Shown here in pieces: positions 42,882 through 51,243 of a stretch of DNA of 64,000 nucleotides. The position numbers and the translations under genes are program-made. The notes below the pieces were generated by a model. That model worked only from the letters and a program-made list of their open reading frames with translations, was not told the DNA's origin and ran no database searches. The stretch comes from Gracilibacillus dipsosauri (GTDB taxonomy: Bacteria > Bacillota > Bacilli > Bacillales > Amphibacillaceae): contig NZ_QGTD01000013.1 of the NCBI RefSeq assembly GCF_003176895.1, forward strand, positions 124,001-188,000, read 5' to 3'. Numbering within the stretch: position 1 is the first letter of the stretch; each line of letters begins with the position of its first letter.

Positions 42882-43083
42882 ATAAGAACCTCCTCACGCT
42901 TTTAATGTTCATACGTGCTACTAGAAATTGCTTATAAGCTCCACACTTTAATGTAATTATACCAAAATTTTTACAGCATATCGATCTTTGCATAAATTCT
43001 CCAGTTTATATTTTCAAACAAGATGTCTATAGGCAAGGAAAGTCTACCTTCAAAAGTTTATTTTCAACCCTTCTCAACTATTA

Positions 43084-44166
43084 TTACTGTGCTTCAATTG
43101 GTAAAGTAAACCAGAATGTATGTCTATTGCCATTTGAAATTAATCCTATGCTGCCTTTATGCCTTTCCACAATTTCTTTTGATATTGCTAATCCAAGTCC
43201 ACTTCCTCCAAGCTCACGACTTCTAGAGTTTTCTATCCGATGAAATCTCTCGAATATTTTTGCCTGCTCTCCTTGAGGAATAGTTTGACCTTCACTTGTA
43301 ATGGAGACTCTGTACACTTGATCGAGACTCTCCCCTTTAATTGTTACTAGACTATTCCCTTTATGATATCGTATTGCATTATCGATTAGGTTGCTAATCA
43401 CTTGTGAAATTCCCCCAATATTGAGATGCAACTTCTGATATTCTGCTTGCATCTCACAACGAAGCCCTTCTTTATTCAATAACCAACGAAACATTTCTAT
43501 CGATTGTTCAATTAAAATTACTATATTTGTAGACTCCTTTTCAGACAAGGGCTGTTCTGAATCAACATCCCACTCTTTTAATTGATCCATTTGTTCAACT
43601 AATTTTATTAATCGTTTGGATTCCTTCAGAAGAGATTCATACAATTTGCTATCTCCTTCAATCAAACCGCTTTTCAATGCATTTAAATACCCATTTAGGT
43701 TGGATAATGGTGTGCGAAATTCATGTGATAGATCAGATACAATTCTTTGACATTGCTGTTCTTTTATTTTTAACTGTACTACCAATTGATTGAAGTGATC
43801 AATAAATTCTCCCATTTCATCTGAAGCATGGTTTTGGATTGGTTCTGGATAGAAACCTTCCTTCATTCTTTGAGTCGATTGAATTAATTTTTTTAAAGGC
43901 TCGATCAATTTATTCATAAAATAGAAATGAAGTAAACTTCCACAAACAACAGTAAAAAGGCTGAATAATAATAAATACTCTAATAATGAGGCTCTAAACT
44001 GTTCCTGTCTATCGACTTCATTTACCATTCCTTCAACTAAAAAACATGCGGTATTGTAAATCCCCCAACCAGTCAACAAAACGAATATGGTCACAACTAT
44101 TGTATTTAAAATCGTCAGTCTTAATATAAACTTTTTTGGCAACCAGTTTCTTTTTTTACGAAACAA
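43084..44166 (-). CDS. Sensor histidine kinase
   Basis: A 360-residue two-helix sensor: membrane segments at about 14-36 and 68-90 flanking a short extracellular loop of about 30 residues, a HAMP domain, H-box SDLSHEFRTPLSNLNGYL, N-box SNLIDNAIRYHKG and G-box GSGLGLAISKEIVE. The tiny sensing loop suggests that it reads a signal in or near the membrane. Start overlaps the response regulator's stop by 11 bp. The pair ends an operon with CcdA and a ResA-like protein, so the signal may concern thiol or cytochrome c status. Confidence 0.9.
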   Translation of the reverse strand: MFRKKRNWLPKKFILRLTILNTIVVTIFVLLTGWGIYNTACFLVEGMVNEVDRQEQFRASLLEYLLLFSLFTVVCGSLLHFYFMNKLIEPLKKLIQSTQRMKEGFYPEPIQNHASDEMGEFIDHFNQLVVQLKIKEQQCQRIVSDLSHEFRTPLSNLNGYLNALKSGLIEGDSKLYESLLKESKRLIKLVEQMDQLKEWDVDSEQPLSEKESTNIVILIEQSIEMFRWLLNKEGLRCEMQAEYQKLHLNIGGISQVISNLIDNAIRYHKGNSLVTIKGESLDQVYRVSITSEGQTIPQGEQAKIFERFHRIENSRSRELGGSGLGLAISKEIVERHKGSIGLISNGNRHTFWFTLPIEAQ

Positions 44167-44836
44167 ACTTATACCCCATTCCCCTTACAGTCTTAATTCG
44201 TTCTGGTGATCCTGGGTTATCTTCTATTTTTTCTCTTAGCTTTTTAATATGGGCATCAATGGTTCGATCTAATATAGTTCGATCTGCATTAGGATATAAA
44301 TGCTGAACTAATTGCTCTCTCGATAAAACCATATTTGGATTTTCCATTAGATAATATAATAGATTAAATTCATGCTTCGTTAAATTAACCTGGTTATCAT
44401 AAAGCAGTACTTCTCCTTTTCTTGGCTTAATGCATAATCCGTTTGAAGTAATTTTTTGACAGAATAAACCCGACCTTCTTAAGACAGCCTCAACATTAGC
44501 CACCAATTCTTCTGGCTCAAATGGCTTAGTTAAATAACTATCAGCTCCTACCTTCAATCCATGAATCTTATCTGCTGTTCGGGCCTTTGCTGATAGCATG
44601 ATAATCGAAACTTCGTTCTTCGCTTGTTCCCTTACCCATATACAAAACTCCTCACCACTCCATCTAGGGAGCATTAAGTCAAGTATAATCAAGCATGGAT
44701 GATACGTAAAAAAAGCCTCTTTAGCCTTTTCTCCATCTTCTACCTGTATTACGTTATATCCAACCCTATTCAAATAGATACTAATAAGCTCTCGTATCAT
44801 CTTATCATCTTCCACTACTAGAATGGTTTGTTTCAT
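44156..44836 (-). CDS. OmpR-family response regulator
   Basis: A 226-residue regulator: receiver domain with acidic pocket EDDK, phospho-acceptor Asp in LIILDLMLPRWSGEE and Lys in YLTKPFEPEE; winged-helix output domain ending RTIDAHIKKLREKIE and RTVRGMGYKFV. It is 14 bp downstream of the ResA-like gene and overlaps the kinase gene. Targets cannot be seen, but autoregulation of the operon would be usual. Confidence 0.92.
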   Translation of the reverse strand: MKQTILVVEDDKMIRELISIYLNRVGYNVIQVEDGEKAKEAFFTYHPCLIILDLMLPRWSGEEFCIWVREQAKNEVSIIMLSAKARTADKIHGLKVGADSYLTKPFEPEELVANVEAVLRRSGLFCQKITSNGLCIKPRKGEVLLYDNQVNLTKHEFNLLYYLMENPNMVLSREQLVQHLYPNADRTILDRTIDAHIKKLREKIEDNPGSPERIKTVRGMGYKFVS

Positions 44837-44850
44837 TGAATCACCTATTT

Positions 44851-45441
44851 TTATTCCATTTTTTCAAATTCTGATACCATCATTTCATAATTTAGTGCAC
44901 CAAGCGCTTTATACTGAATAATTCCATTTGAATCAATCATATATGATGTAGGAATCGGACGTATTTGATAAGTATTAGCTACTTCAATTTTTTGATCTAG
45001 TAAAATAGGAAATGATAATCCAAATTCGTCCACAAAATTGTTTATATCCTTTATAGTAGCCTCTGTTTTTGTTAAATTAACAGCTAAAATCGTAATATCC
45101 TTCTCTTGATGAAATTTTTCCATGTCAGGCATTTCAGCGCGACAAGGTGGACACCAGGTAGCCCAGAAATTTAGCATTACACGTTGTCCTTGAAACTCTG
45201 AAAGTTTTACCGTTTCACCAGCTAAGGTCTCCAGCTGAAAATCTGGTGCTAAATCTCCCTCTTCTAACCCTATCTCAACATCAGTTGGATTAGTCTGGCT
45301 ATTTGTTTCATCATTCTCTTTCTCTGTCTTTTCATTTGTGTTTATAGTGGCATGATCACTTTTTTTATCCTGTACTACTAAATCAAATACAGCATAGCCA
45401 AACATCGCCAATAATACAACTGTAATGATTATTTTTTTCAA
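44851..45441 (-). CDS. ResA/TlpA-like membrane-anchored thiol-disulfide protein
   Basis: A 196-residue protein: N-terminal membrane anchor (about 3-22), a hydrophilic Asn/Thr/Glu linker, then a thioredoxin fold with NFWATWCPPCRAEMPDMEKF (active site CPPC) and cis-Pro segment IRPIPTSYM. ResA-type proteins reduce apocytochrome c cysteines outside the membrane, with electrons from CcdA, which is encoded directly upstream. It could equally serve another extracytoplasmic thiol target. Confidence 0.87.
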   Translation of the reverse strand: MKKIIITVVLLAMFGYAVFDLVVQDKKSDHATINTNEKTEKENDETNSQTNPTDVEIGLEEGDLAPDFQLETLAGETVKLSEFQGQRVMLNFWATWCPPCRAEMPDMEKFHQEKDITILAVNLTKTEATIKDINNFVDEFGLSFPILLDQKIEVANTYQIRPIPTSYMIDSNGIIQYKALGALNYEMMVSEFEKME

Positions 45442-45457
45442 TTCGAAAATCCTCCTG

Positions 45458-46201
45458 TCATCCTAAATTAACTAGCCAGCTATCTTGTACTAGTCTTAAT
45501 AAGAAATTTGAGATTTTAGCTAATTGGCCTGTAAATAATAGTAATCCCATAATTACCATAACTGCCCCACCGAATTTCATTATTTTTTGACTATAACGGA
45601 CTAGCCATCTCGTTGACCCTATGAAAAAGGTTAATACAAGAAATGGTATGGCAAAGCCGATGACATACATGATCGTATAAAAAGTCCCTTGTGTTGGATT
45701 ACTACCTGCAATGACTAAAATCGATGCAAAAATCGGACCAATACAAGGAGTCCAGCCCGCCGCAAAGCCGATTCCAACAAATATTGTCCCAAAATATCCG
45801 ATAGGTTTTTTGTTAAAATGTAACCTCTTTTCTTTCATTAGTCCTTTCCATTGAATCCATCCTGCGACAAATAAACCCATAATTATTACAAAAATTCCTG
45901 TTATTCGTTGCAAAAAAACACCCGTTTGTCCTGATAGTAAATCTTGAAGCCATTGTCCCAATACAGAGACGCCTACCCCTAATCCTATAAAAACAATCGA
46001 AACTCCCATCAAAAAGAAAATGGCATGTATCAATAATTTACTGCGCACTTTTGTGTTATGTGTACCTTGAATTTCTTTCACTGTCATTCCTGTGATATAA
46101 GATAAATAAGCAGGAAAAATTGGAAGAGTGCATGGGGAAAGAAAAGAAAGAATTCCTGCCCCTAATGCAATCCATATCGTAATATCCGTAGCTGCGCTCA
46201 T
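45458..46201 (-). CDS. ccdA: CcdA-type cytochrome c biogenesis / thiol electron-transfer membrane protein
   Basis: A 247-residue protein with six helices and the two redox cysteines in LSPCTLPIFPAY and GWTPCIGPIFA. CcdA moves reducing power from cytoplasmic thioredoxin to extracytoplasmic ResA-like proteins. Its ATG overlaps the stop of the preceding membrane-protein gene (TAATG). Gene order ccdA, resA-like, regulator, kinase suggests a self-contained redox module. Confidence 0.9.
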   Translation of the reverse strand: MSAATDITIWIALGAGILSFLSPCTLPIFPAYLSYITGMTVKEIQGTHNTKVRSKLLIHAIFFLMGVSIVFIGLGVGVSVLGQWLQDLLSGQTGVFLQRITGIFVIIMGLFVAGWIQWKGLMKEKRLHFNKKPIGYFGTIFVGIGFAAGWTPCIGPIFASILVIAGSNPTQGTFYTIMYVIGFAIPFLVLTFFIGSTRWLVRYSQKIMKFGGAVMVIMGLLLFTGQLAKISNFLLRLVQDSWLVNLG

Positions 46202-46854
46202 TAATTCACCCTCTTTCTAAAAATTAATAAAAGAATACTTGTTAGAAAAATAACAACATAAAACCAATGATCTAGGTTAAATTGAAAAACCATCGTAGAA
46301 GAAAAAATCGACAGAAACCACAGTCCACCACTCCAACATAATAATCCGATAAACACTAACGTTTCTCTAGCCCATATCTCCTGTTTCATGATAAATATGA
46401 TGATTATTAAAACAAGCAATCCTAGATACTGCCATGAAATTTCTGATCTGGATATGACTTGGATAAATTCATATGTAAAAGATGCGGTGAAAAAAATGTT
46501 CAAAAACGTATACAGTAAATCAATGACTTGCTTATCTCTCTTAGTTTTTCTATAGGACTCAAATATCACCGTTAGTAAAACAGCAATGTAAAACGCCTTC
46601 GAATCACTTAGGTATGCTAATATAGAAATTGGATCACTGATAAAGGAGTGAAGATTGGTAAAAATCTTTCCAATCCATAAAGTAATAACAAATACTACCA
46701 GTAGATTACTGGCCTCTTCTATCCACTTTTTTGTTTCCATTTTTGAGTGGGGGCTCATAAACCAAAAGAAGAGAAACCCCACAATAAAACTACCAATTAA
46801 TACAACTAAATCACTTTTTATCACAAGCGATCCAATCATCCAAGCAGATGGCAT
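46201..46854 (-). CDS. Membrane protein of the CcdA-ResA operon, unknown function
   Basis: A 217-residue protein with six to seven predicted helices and little hydrophilic sequence. Motif-like parts are SAWMIGSLVIKSDLVV near the start and ARETLVFIGLLCW. Only one Cys is present, so it is unlikely to be an electron carrier by itself. I do not recognise a family. ATG 46854 follows GGAAGGAGGG; the longer frame to 46968 runs across the preceding small gene. Coupled by stop-start overlap to ccdA. Confidence 0.65.
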   Translation of the reverse strand: MPSAWMIGSLVIKSDLVVLIGSFIVGFLFFWFMSPHSKMETKKWIEEASNLLVVFVITLWIGKIFTNLHSFISDPISILAYLSDSKAFYIAVLLTVIFESYRKTKRDKQVIDLLYTFLNIFFTASFTYEFIQVISRSEISWQYLGLLVLIIIIFIMKQEIWARETLVFIGLLCWSGGLWFLSIFSSTMVFQFNLDHWFYVVIFLTSILLLIFRKRVN

Positions 46855-46945
46855 ATTACTCCCTCCTTCCTTTAGGATAATAAAGTATTGTGAAAATTTA
46901 ATGAATATAGCAAAAAACGATAAAGGAAAATAATATCCTCTATCG

Positions 46946-47121
46946 CTAAGATTGGTAACGAAAAACACATTTATCTATACAGTTAATTAGTCTTGTTTCA
47001 ATATCCTCATCATTCAAATTTACTGCTAAGTTTGCTAAAATTTTTTCAGGTGGTAATAATGATCTTCTTTCTTCACTTATTATCTTATGTGCGTTATCGG
47101 GATTAATTTTTTCTCAGACAT
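46946..47121 (-). pseudogene. Small gene with a frameshift at an A6 run, head of the ccdA operon
   Basis: ATG at 47119-47121 has an excellent site (AAGGAGG, seven bases). The frame stops after 13 codons, but after GAG AAA AAA a -1 shift opens a frame that continues INPDNAHKIISEERRSLLPP and ends RLINCIDKCVFRYQS at 46946-46948, giving about 58 residues with normal composition. Either one A was lost from a run of seven, or ribosomes slip at A AAA AAT. Two Cys (NCIDKC) near the end could be of interest in a thiol operon. No family recognised. Confidence 0.45.
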
Positions 47122-47214
47122 AAGTCTACCTCCTTATTGGATAATTATTATTAAATGGAAACCAGTTTTCTATTATATTTTCACCTAAATAGTGTTATAT
47201 AAACAAAAAAACTA

Positions 47215-47475
47215 TTACCTACTTGTCACAAGTAAATTTACTGCTTCTTTTATTAACGCTTCTGATTTTTCACCAGTTTGTTGTTCCTTACGAATACACT
47301 GCTCAAGATTTGTACTAACAATTAATGCAGCTGTACGGTCTAAAGCACTTCTTACAGCCGTCATTTGTATCACCACATCTCTACAATCCTTTTGTTCTTC
47401 CATCATACGTAATAAACCTCTGACTTGGCCTTCTATTCTTTTTATTCTATTTTTCAATTGAGCATTATACTCCAT
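47215..47475 (-). CDS. cstR: CsoR/CstR-family persulfide-sensing repressor
   Basis: An 86-residue DUF156 protein. Cys31 (KDCRDVV) and Cys60 (LEQCIRKE) stand at the positions of the persulfide-sensing pair of Staphylococcus aureus CstR; the His of copper-type CsoR proteins (ERHLNHC) is replaced by NLEQC. It should repress the sulfur operon in which it is the last gene and release upon reaction with persulfide. The matching operator ATACCCTTATAGGTAT is in the operon promoter near 51060-51075. Confidence 0.85.
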   Translation of the reverse strand: MEYNAQLKNRIKRIEGQVRGLLRMMEEQKDCRDVVIQMTAVRSALDRTAALIVSTNLEQCIRKEQQTGEKSEALIKEAVNLLVTSR

Positions 47476-47495
47476 AGATGCCTACTCCTTTCCAT

Positions 47496-48272
47496 TCACA
47501 AAATATCCATCCAGATATTAATGGCTGTACCTGCAATAAGGATGGCTAAAATAATCTGCAAGTATTTCGTGTTGATTGTTTTGCCTGCATTCGCTCCTAA
47601 GGGGGACGCGATTAAGCTAGCAATAATCATAATTACAGCTGGTAAGTAGTCTACCTGGCCTGTCGTGATCTTCCCTATAGTAGCACCAATAGACGAGATA
47701 AAAGTTATCGCTAATGACGAAGCGATCGTCATACGTGTCGGAACTTTAAGAAAGACTAGCATGATCGGAACTAATAAGAACGCCCCAGCTGCTCCAACAA
47801 TTCCAGCTCCAATCCCGACAACTAAAGCAAAGAATGCTGCCAACCATTTATTAAATGTAACTTTTTCTAGAGGGATATCGTCAATTCCCTTTTTCGGAAC
47901 AAACATCATGATGGCAGCAATTAGTGCCAATATGCCATATGTTAGATTAATTTCACCTCCGGATAATAGCTTCGATCCATACCCACCTATAAAACTACCT
48001 ATTAGAATACTTATCCCCATATAAGCAATCAGTGTTTTATTTAAATATCCTCCTTTTCGATATGCCCAAACGCCACCAATTGTTGCAAACAAAACTTGGA
48101 CTGCGCTAATTCCAGATACCTCATGTGCTGAAAAAGTTGCCACACCAAATAATGGTGGAATGTATAAAAGCATCGGATATTTGATGATCGAACCGCCTAT
48201 CCCTAACATTCCTGAAATATATGATCCAACAAAACCGATTAAAAATACGGTAATCATAAAAGCAAAATCCAT
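47496..48272 (-). CDS. TauE/SafE-family anion (sulfite/thiosulfate) exporter
   Basis: A 258-residue membrane protein of seven to eight helices with the family phrases [16 protein letters not shown] and [17 protein letters not shown]. In cst-type operons such proteins are thought to remove sulfite or thiosulfate produced from persulfide. ATG 48272 follows AGGAAG; the longer frame to 48326 is the region of a hairpin. A hairpin between tusA and this gene may lower its expression relative to upstream genes. Confidence 0.85.
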   Translation of the reverse strand: MDFAFMITVFLIGFVGSYISGMLGIGGSIIKYPMLLYIPPLFGVATFSAHEVSGISAVQVLFATIGGVWAYRKGGYLNKTLIAYMGISILIGSFIGGYGSKLLSGGEINLTYGILALIAAIMMFVPKKGIDDIPLEKVTFNKWLAAFFALVVGIGAGIVGAAGAFLLVPIMLVFLKVPTRMTIASSLAITFISSIGATIGKITTGQVDYLPAVIMIIASLIASPLGANAGKTINTKYLQIILAILIAGTAINIWMDIL

Positions 48273-48295
48273 TTTCACACTTCCTATCCTAAATA

Positions 48296-48323
48296 AAAGG
48301 GAACCATCCTCGTGGTTCCCTTT
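48296..48323 (-). terminator. Internal hairpin between tusA and the TauE-like gene
   Basis: AAAGGGAACCA / TGGTTCCCTTT with a 6-nt loop, starting three bases past the tusA stop, followed on the minus strand by TATTTAGG. It is a terminator or attenuator within the operon. Confidence 0.7.
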
Positions 48324-48325
48324 CA

Positions 48326-48553
48326 TTAACTTTTCTTAATCCAAAACAAAAATACATCATTTTCTTCTGAAAAATTTAGTAGCTCATGTCCACTAGATTT
48401 CGCCCATGCTGTTAAATCACTTTTAGCACCTTTATCTGTAGCTTGAACTTCTAAGATTTGGCCAGATTCCAATTCATCCATCGCTTTTTTTGTTCTTACT
48501 ATTGGCATTGGACATGCTAAACCTTTTGCATCTATTACTTTAGTTACATCCAT
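48326..48553 (-). CDS. tusA: TusA-like sulfur carrier protein
   Basis: A 75-residue protein with the sulfurtransfer Cys in [19 protein letters not shown] and the C-terminal VFLFWIKKS strand. TusA-type proteins carry persulfide sulfur between enzymes. AAAGGAGGAAG lies before the ATG. The TusA domain of the upstream fusion protein is nearly the same over the CPMPIV(R/K)TKKAM region, pointing to duplication inside the operon. Confidence 0.9.
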   Translation of the reverse strand: MDVTKVIDAKGLACPMPIVRTKKAMDELESGQILEVQATDKGAKSDLTAWAKSSGHELLNFSEENDVFLFWIKKS

Positions 48554-48579
48554 TTACCTCTTCCTCCTTTAATTGTTAT

Positions 48580-49707
48580 TTAACGTACCGCACAACGATT
48601 TGGCCCGATTTCCATTTCTCTTTGCTCCTCTTCCTTAGGTGTTATTTTCCCCATATTTGTTTCACGTATTTCTTGGTATGCATTTGGTTGTGGTGGTAAA
48701 TTTTCTGTCACTATTTTGCGAAAATCAGTTTCATCTTCGATATTTAGTCCATGATTCTTTGTAAAGAGAACATCTAATTTTTCTGCAACCCTACCATCGT
48801 CATTTAGTTCTTCCATCCTCATAAAGTGTGCTGGTAGAACTACTAGATCTCCTGACAGTTCTTTATAACGAGAATATAAAGTCTCCCTTAAATCTCCAAC
48901 CCAATCTTCTGCTTTTCCAGCTAAGTCAGGTCTTCCAATCGAATCAATAAACAGAATATCTCCAGATAACAAGAATTTCTCTTCTACCACAAAAGATGTA
49001 GAACCGATCGTATGACCTGGTGAATGCAATGCTTGAATTTCTATCGCTGTTTTACCGATTTTTACGACATTTCCATCTTCTAAAGCATTGTACTGAAAGG
49101 TTACCTCGACGGCATCTTTAGCAGGTAACCAATAGCTAGCACCTGTTAATTCTGCTAGCTTTCTACCACCTGATATATGATCTGCATGCAAATGTGTATC
49201 GAGCACGTTCGTGACACTTACCGCTTTCTTTCTAGCAAAATCTAAGAAAATATCAGTCATTCTTGTAGCATCAATAATAGCAGCTTCTCCATCTGAAAGG
49301 ATCATATAAGAAAGACATCCTTTACCGATACGGACAAACTGATAAATCTCTCCACCGTCTTTTAAGTCACCTACTTTAACAGGCTCTAGGTGCTCACTCC
49401 ATGCCTTCATTCCACCTTGAAGATAAGATACATTTAATCCTGCACCAGATAGCATTTCTGCTACCATGACAGATGAGCCTTCCTTGGCACAAACTACTAA
49501 TATATCTTTATTGGAAGGAATTTTTTCAAAGATTTCATCTACTCCGTCTAAAAGTTCGAAATAGGGAATGTTTAAATATTCAATGTTTTCTCCTTCAATC
49601 TTCCAATCTTCAAATGCATCTTCATTACGTACATCCAAAATAAATAATTCCCGTTTATCTATTATTTTTTGCGTTACCTCATGTGCAGTCATCCTATTTA
49701 CTGCCAT
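48580..49707 (-). CDS. Rhodanese-metallo-beta-lactamase fusion, probable persulfide dioxygenase/sulfurtransferase
   Basis: A 375-residue two-domain protein. Residues about 1-110 form a rhodanese domain with the active loop VVCAKEGSS. The rest is a metallo-beta-lactamase fold of ETHE1/CstB type: [29 protein letters not shown] and [17 protein letters not shown] hold the non-heme iron ligands. Compared with CstB, where rhodanese parts follow the dioxygenase, the rhodanese domain here is in front and single. It should oxidise low-molecular persulfides to sulfite or thiosulfate. ATG 49707 is nine bases behind GGGGG. Confidence 0.87.
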   Translation of the reverse strand: MAVNRMTAHEVTQKIIDKRELFILDVRNEDAFEDWKIEGENIEYLNIPYFELLDGVDEIFEKIPSNKDILVVCAKEGSSVMVAEMLSGAGLNVSYLQGGMKAWSEHLEPVKVGDLKDGGEIYQFVRIGKGCLSYMILSDGEAAIIDATRMTDIFLDFARKKAVSVTNVLDTHLHADHISGGRKLAELTGASYWLPAKDAVEVTFQYNALEDGNVVKIGKTAIEIQALHSPGHTIGSTSFVVEEKFLLSGDILFIDSIGRPDLAGKAEDWVGDLRETLYSRYKELSGDLVVLPAHFMRMEELNDDGRVAEKLDVLFTKNHGLNIEDETDFRKIVTENLPPQPNAYQEIRETNMGKITPKEEEQREMEIGPNRCAVR

Positions 49708-49773
49708 CACCAATTACCCCCTATAGTATCATTTGTTGTAAAAAAATTTAACTTCCTATAGTCTATAGTGATA

Positions 49774-50343
49774 TTAGCCATCTAGTTTAGTTGTTTTACC
49801 AGTCCAGTTGCTCATACCTGGTAAAACATTTAATACATTCAAAAAACCATTTTCTGCTAATTTTTGTGCAGCTAAATCACTCCTGCTACCGGTTCGACAC
49901 ACCACATAAATTTTATCCTCTTTATTCAACTCATTCATTCTTTCCTCTAATTCACCTAATGGAATCGATACGGCATCGGGAATATGATTAAAGGCATATT
50001 CTGCTGACTCTCTTACATCGAGAACCACAATATCTTTATCTAGGTTAGATTCCAATTCATCATTAGTAGCAGTTACTGGATGGTTCCTTTCTACAGTATC
50101 TTCTTCAGACGCTTTTCTTAAATAATGTTTTAAAGCGTCACCTTCTTCCAGCGTCCCTAAATATTGGTGTCCAGAGCTATTAGCCCATGCTTGTATATCA
50201 GCCTTAGATCCTTTATCTGTTGCTTGCACTTCCATAACTTGCCCTGCTTCTAAATCCTTCATCGCTTTTTTTGTTTTCACGATAGGCATTGGACACGATA
50301 GACCTTTTGCATCTAATAACAAATTTGCTTTAATTGCTCTCAT
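49774..50343 (-). CDS. TusA-rhodanese fusion sulfurtransferase (CstA-like)
   Basis: A 189-residue protein: N-terminal TusA domain (about 1-75) with LSCPMPIVKTKKAMK and C-terminal rhodanese domain (about 95-185) with the active-site loop VVCRTGSRSD. CstA of S. aureus has rhodanese, TusA and DsrE parts; here the DsrE part is a separate upstream gene. It moves sulfane sulfur from low-molecular persulfides toward the dioxygenase. GGAGG precedes the ATG. Confidence 0.87.
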   Translation of the reverse strand: MRAIKANLLLDAKGLSCPMPIVKTKKAMKDLEAGQVMEVQATDKGSKADIQAWANSSGHQYLGTLEEGDALKHYLRKASEEDTVERNHPVTATNDELESNLDKDIVVLDVRESAEYAFNHIPDAVSIPLGELEERMNELNKEDKIYVVCRTGSRSDLAAQKLAENGFLNVLNVLPGMSNWTGKTTKLDG

Positions 50344-50448
50344 ATTAATACCTCCAAATACTTAAAATTTCTTATTCTCTTGTTCTTTCAAGTATGGCAT
50401 TCCAGATTTTTCTAGGGATTTTTCCAATCTATCACTCTCGAAGAAAAT

Positions 50449-50928
50449 TTAAATAAACAAGTTTACATGACCATCTTTCGCATCAGCTAGATAAGCTGCC
50501 ACTCCTGCGTAGTCGATGTCATCTAGTAATTCTTCTTTTTGAAGTCCTAATAGATCCATTGTCATTGTACATGCAACTAGCTTAACCTCTTGTTCTTGAG
50601 CCATTTCAATTAAGTTGGGTAAGCTCATCACATTGTGCTTTTTCATTACATTTTTAATCATTTTAGGTCCAATTCCAGCAAAATTCATTTTGGATAACCC
50701 CATTTTATCTGCACCCTTTGGCATCATCTTTCCAAACATTTTTTCCATAAAACCTTTTTTGACATCAATCTTTTCATTTTTTCTAAGTGCATTTAAGCCC
50801 CAAAATGTATGAAAGATGGTAACTTCATGATCATATGCTGCTGCACCATTCGCAATAATATAAGCTGCCATTGCTTTATCATAGTCACCACTAAATAAAA
50901 CGATGGTTGTTTTTCCCTTTTCCAACAT
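50449..50928 (-). CDS. DsrE/DsrF/DrsH-family sulfur-carrier-like protein
   Basis: A 159-residue protein, first gene of the persulfide operon. It has the DsrE-like strand-helix start TTIVLFSGDYDKAMAAYIIA and the Cys in KLVACTMTMDLLG, the position that carries sulfur in this family. A Met/Lys-rich insert (FMEKMFGKMMPKGADKMG) marks the DrsH type. ATG 50928 follows AGGAGG. It probably interacts with the TusA domains encoded downstream. Confidence 0.87.
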   Translation of the reverse strand: MLEKGKTTIVLFSGDYDKAMAAYIIANGAAAYDHEVTIFHTFWGLNALRKNEKIDVKKGFMEKMFGKMMPKGADKMGLSKMNFAGIGPKMIKNVMKKHNVMSLPNLIEMAQEQEVKLVACTMTMDLLGLQKEELLDDIDYAGVAAYLADAKDGHVNLFI

Positions 50929-50957
50929 GTTAATCCTCCTATATTTATTCACTCAAC

Positions 50958-50979
50958 AATTACCCCTGCGGGTATAATT
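50958..50979 (-). promoter_or_regulatory. CstR-type operator in the leader of the persulfide operon
   Basis: An imperfect dyad around TACCCCTGCGGGTA flanked by AAT and TAAT, the C-run/G-run form bound by CsoR-family tetramers. It lies about 30 bp before the first start codon. Confidence 0.65.
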
Positions 50980-51047
50980 GATATTAAAAAAATAAAAATG
51001 AGTATAATCACATTTTTATTATATATCAACTGTGATGTCGATCTGAC

Positions 51048-51083
51048 GAAGTCTATAATATACCCTTATAGGTATTTTGTCAA
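51048..51083 (-). promoter_or_regulatory. CstR-controlled sigma-A promoter of the persulfide operon
   Basis: On the minus strand TTGACA (51078-51083) and TATTAT (51055-51060) are 17 bp apart, and the spacer is filled by the CsoR-family box ATACCTATAAGGGTAT, so a bound repressor would cover the promoter. Confidence 0.85.
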
Positions 51084-51157
51084 CAAAAAAATTATTATTT
51101 TTTTGATTAACTAAAGCCCCAAACCAGTGTTATAAAGGTTTAAGGCTTATTTTTATG

Positions 51158-51197
51158 ATTCCGAATTTGACTCGAACCAACGATCTCCACCCTGTCA
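51158..51197 (-). other. tRNA 3'-half-like fragment, possible relic of an attachment site
   Basis: On the minus strand TGACAGGGTGGAGATCG is followed by TTGGTTCGAGTCAAA, which looks like a variable loop and T-arm (loop TTCGAGT, stem TTGG with CAAA, one mismatch), then TTCGGAATCA. No anticodon arm or 5' half is present. Such 3' halves are left by integrating elements, but no integrase is near. It may be chance. Confidence 0.3.
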
Positions 51198-51243
51198 AAA
51201 TAAAGTGAGGTCATCTATCAAAAACATACTCGCATTATATCCT

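Larger units (their letters stand above)
50929..51243 (-). other. Regulatory stretch upstream of the persulfide operon, no gene
   Basis: This 315-bp interval holds two CstR-type boxes, the operon promoter, an AT-rich leader and, between about 51120 and 51200, a tRNA-like fragment. No coding frame is credible apart from the frameshifted tail of uppP that ends at 51244. Confidence 0.55.
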
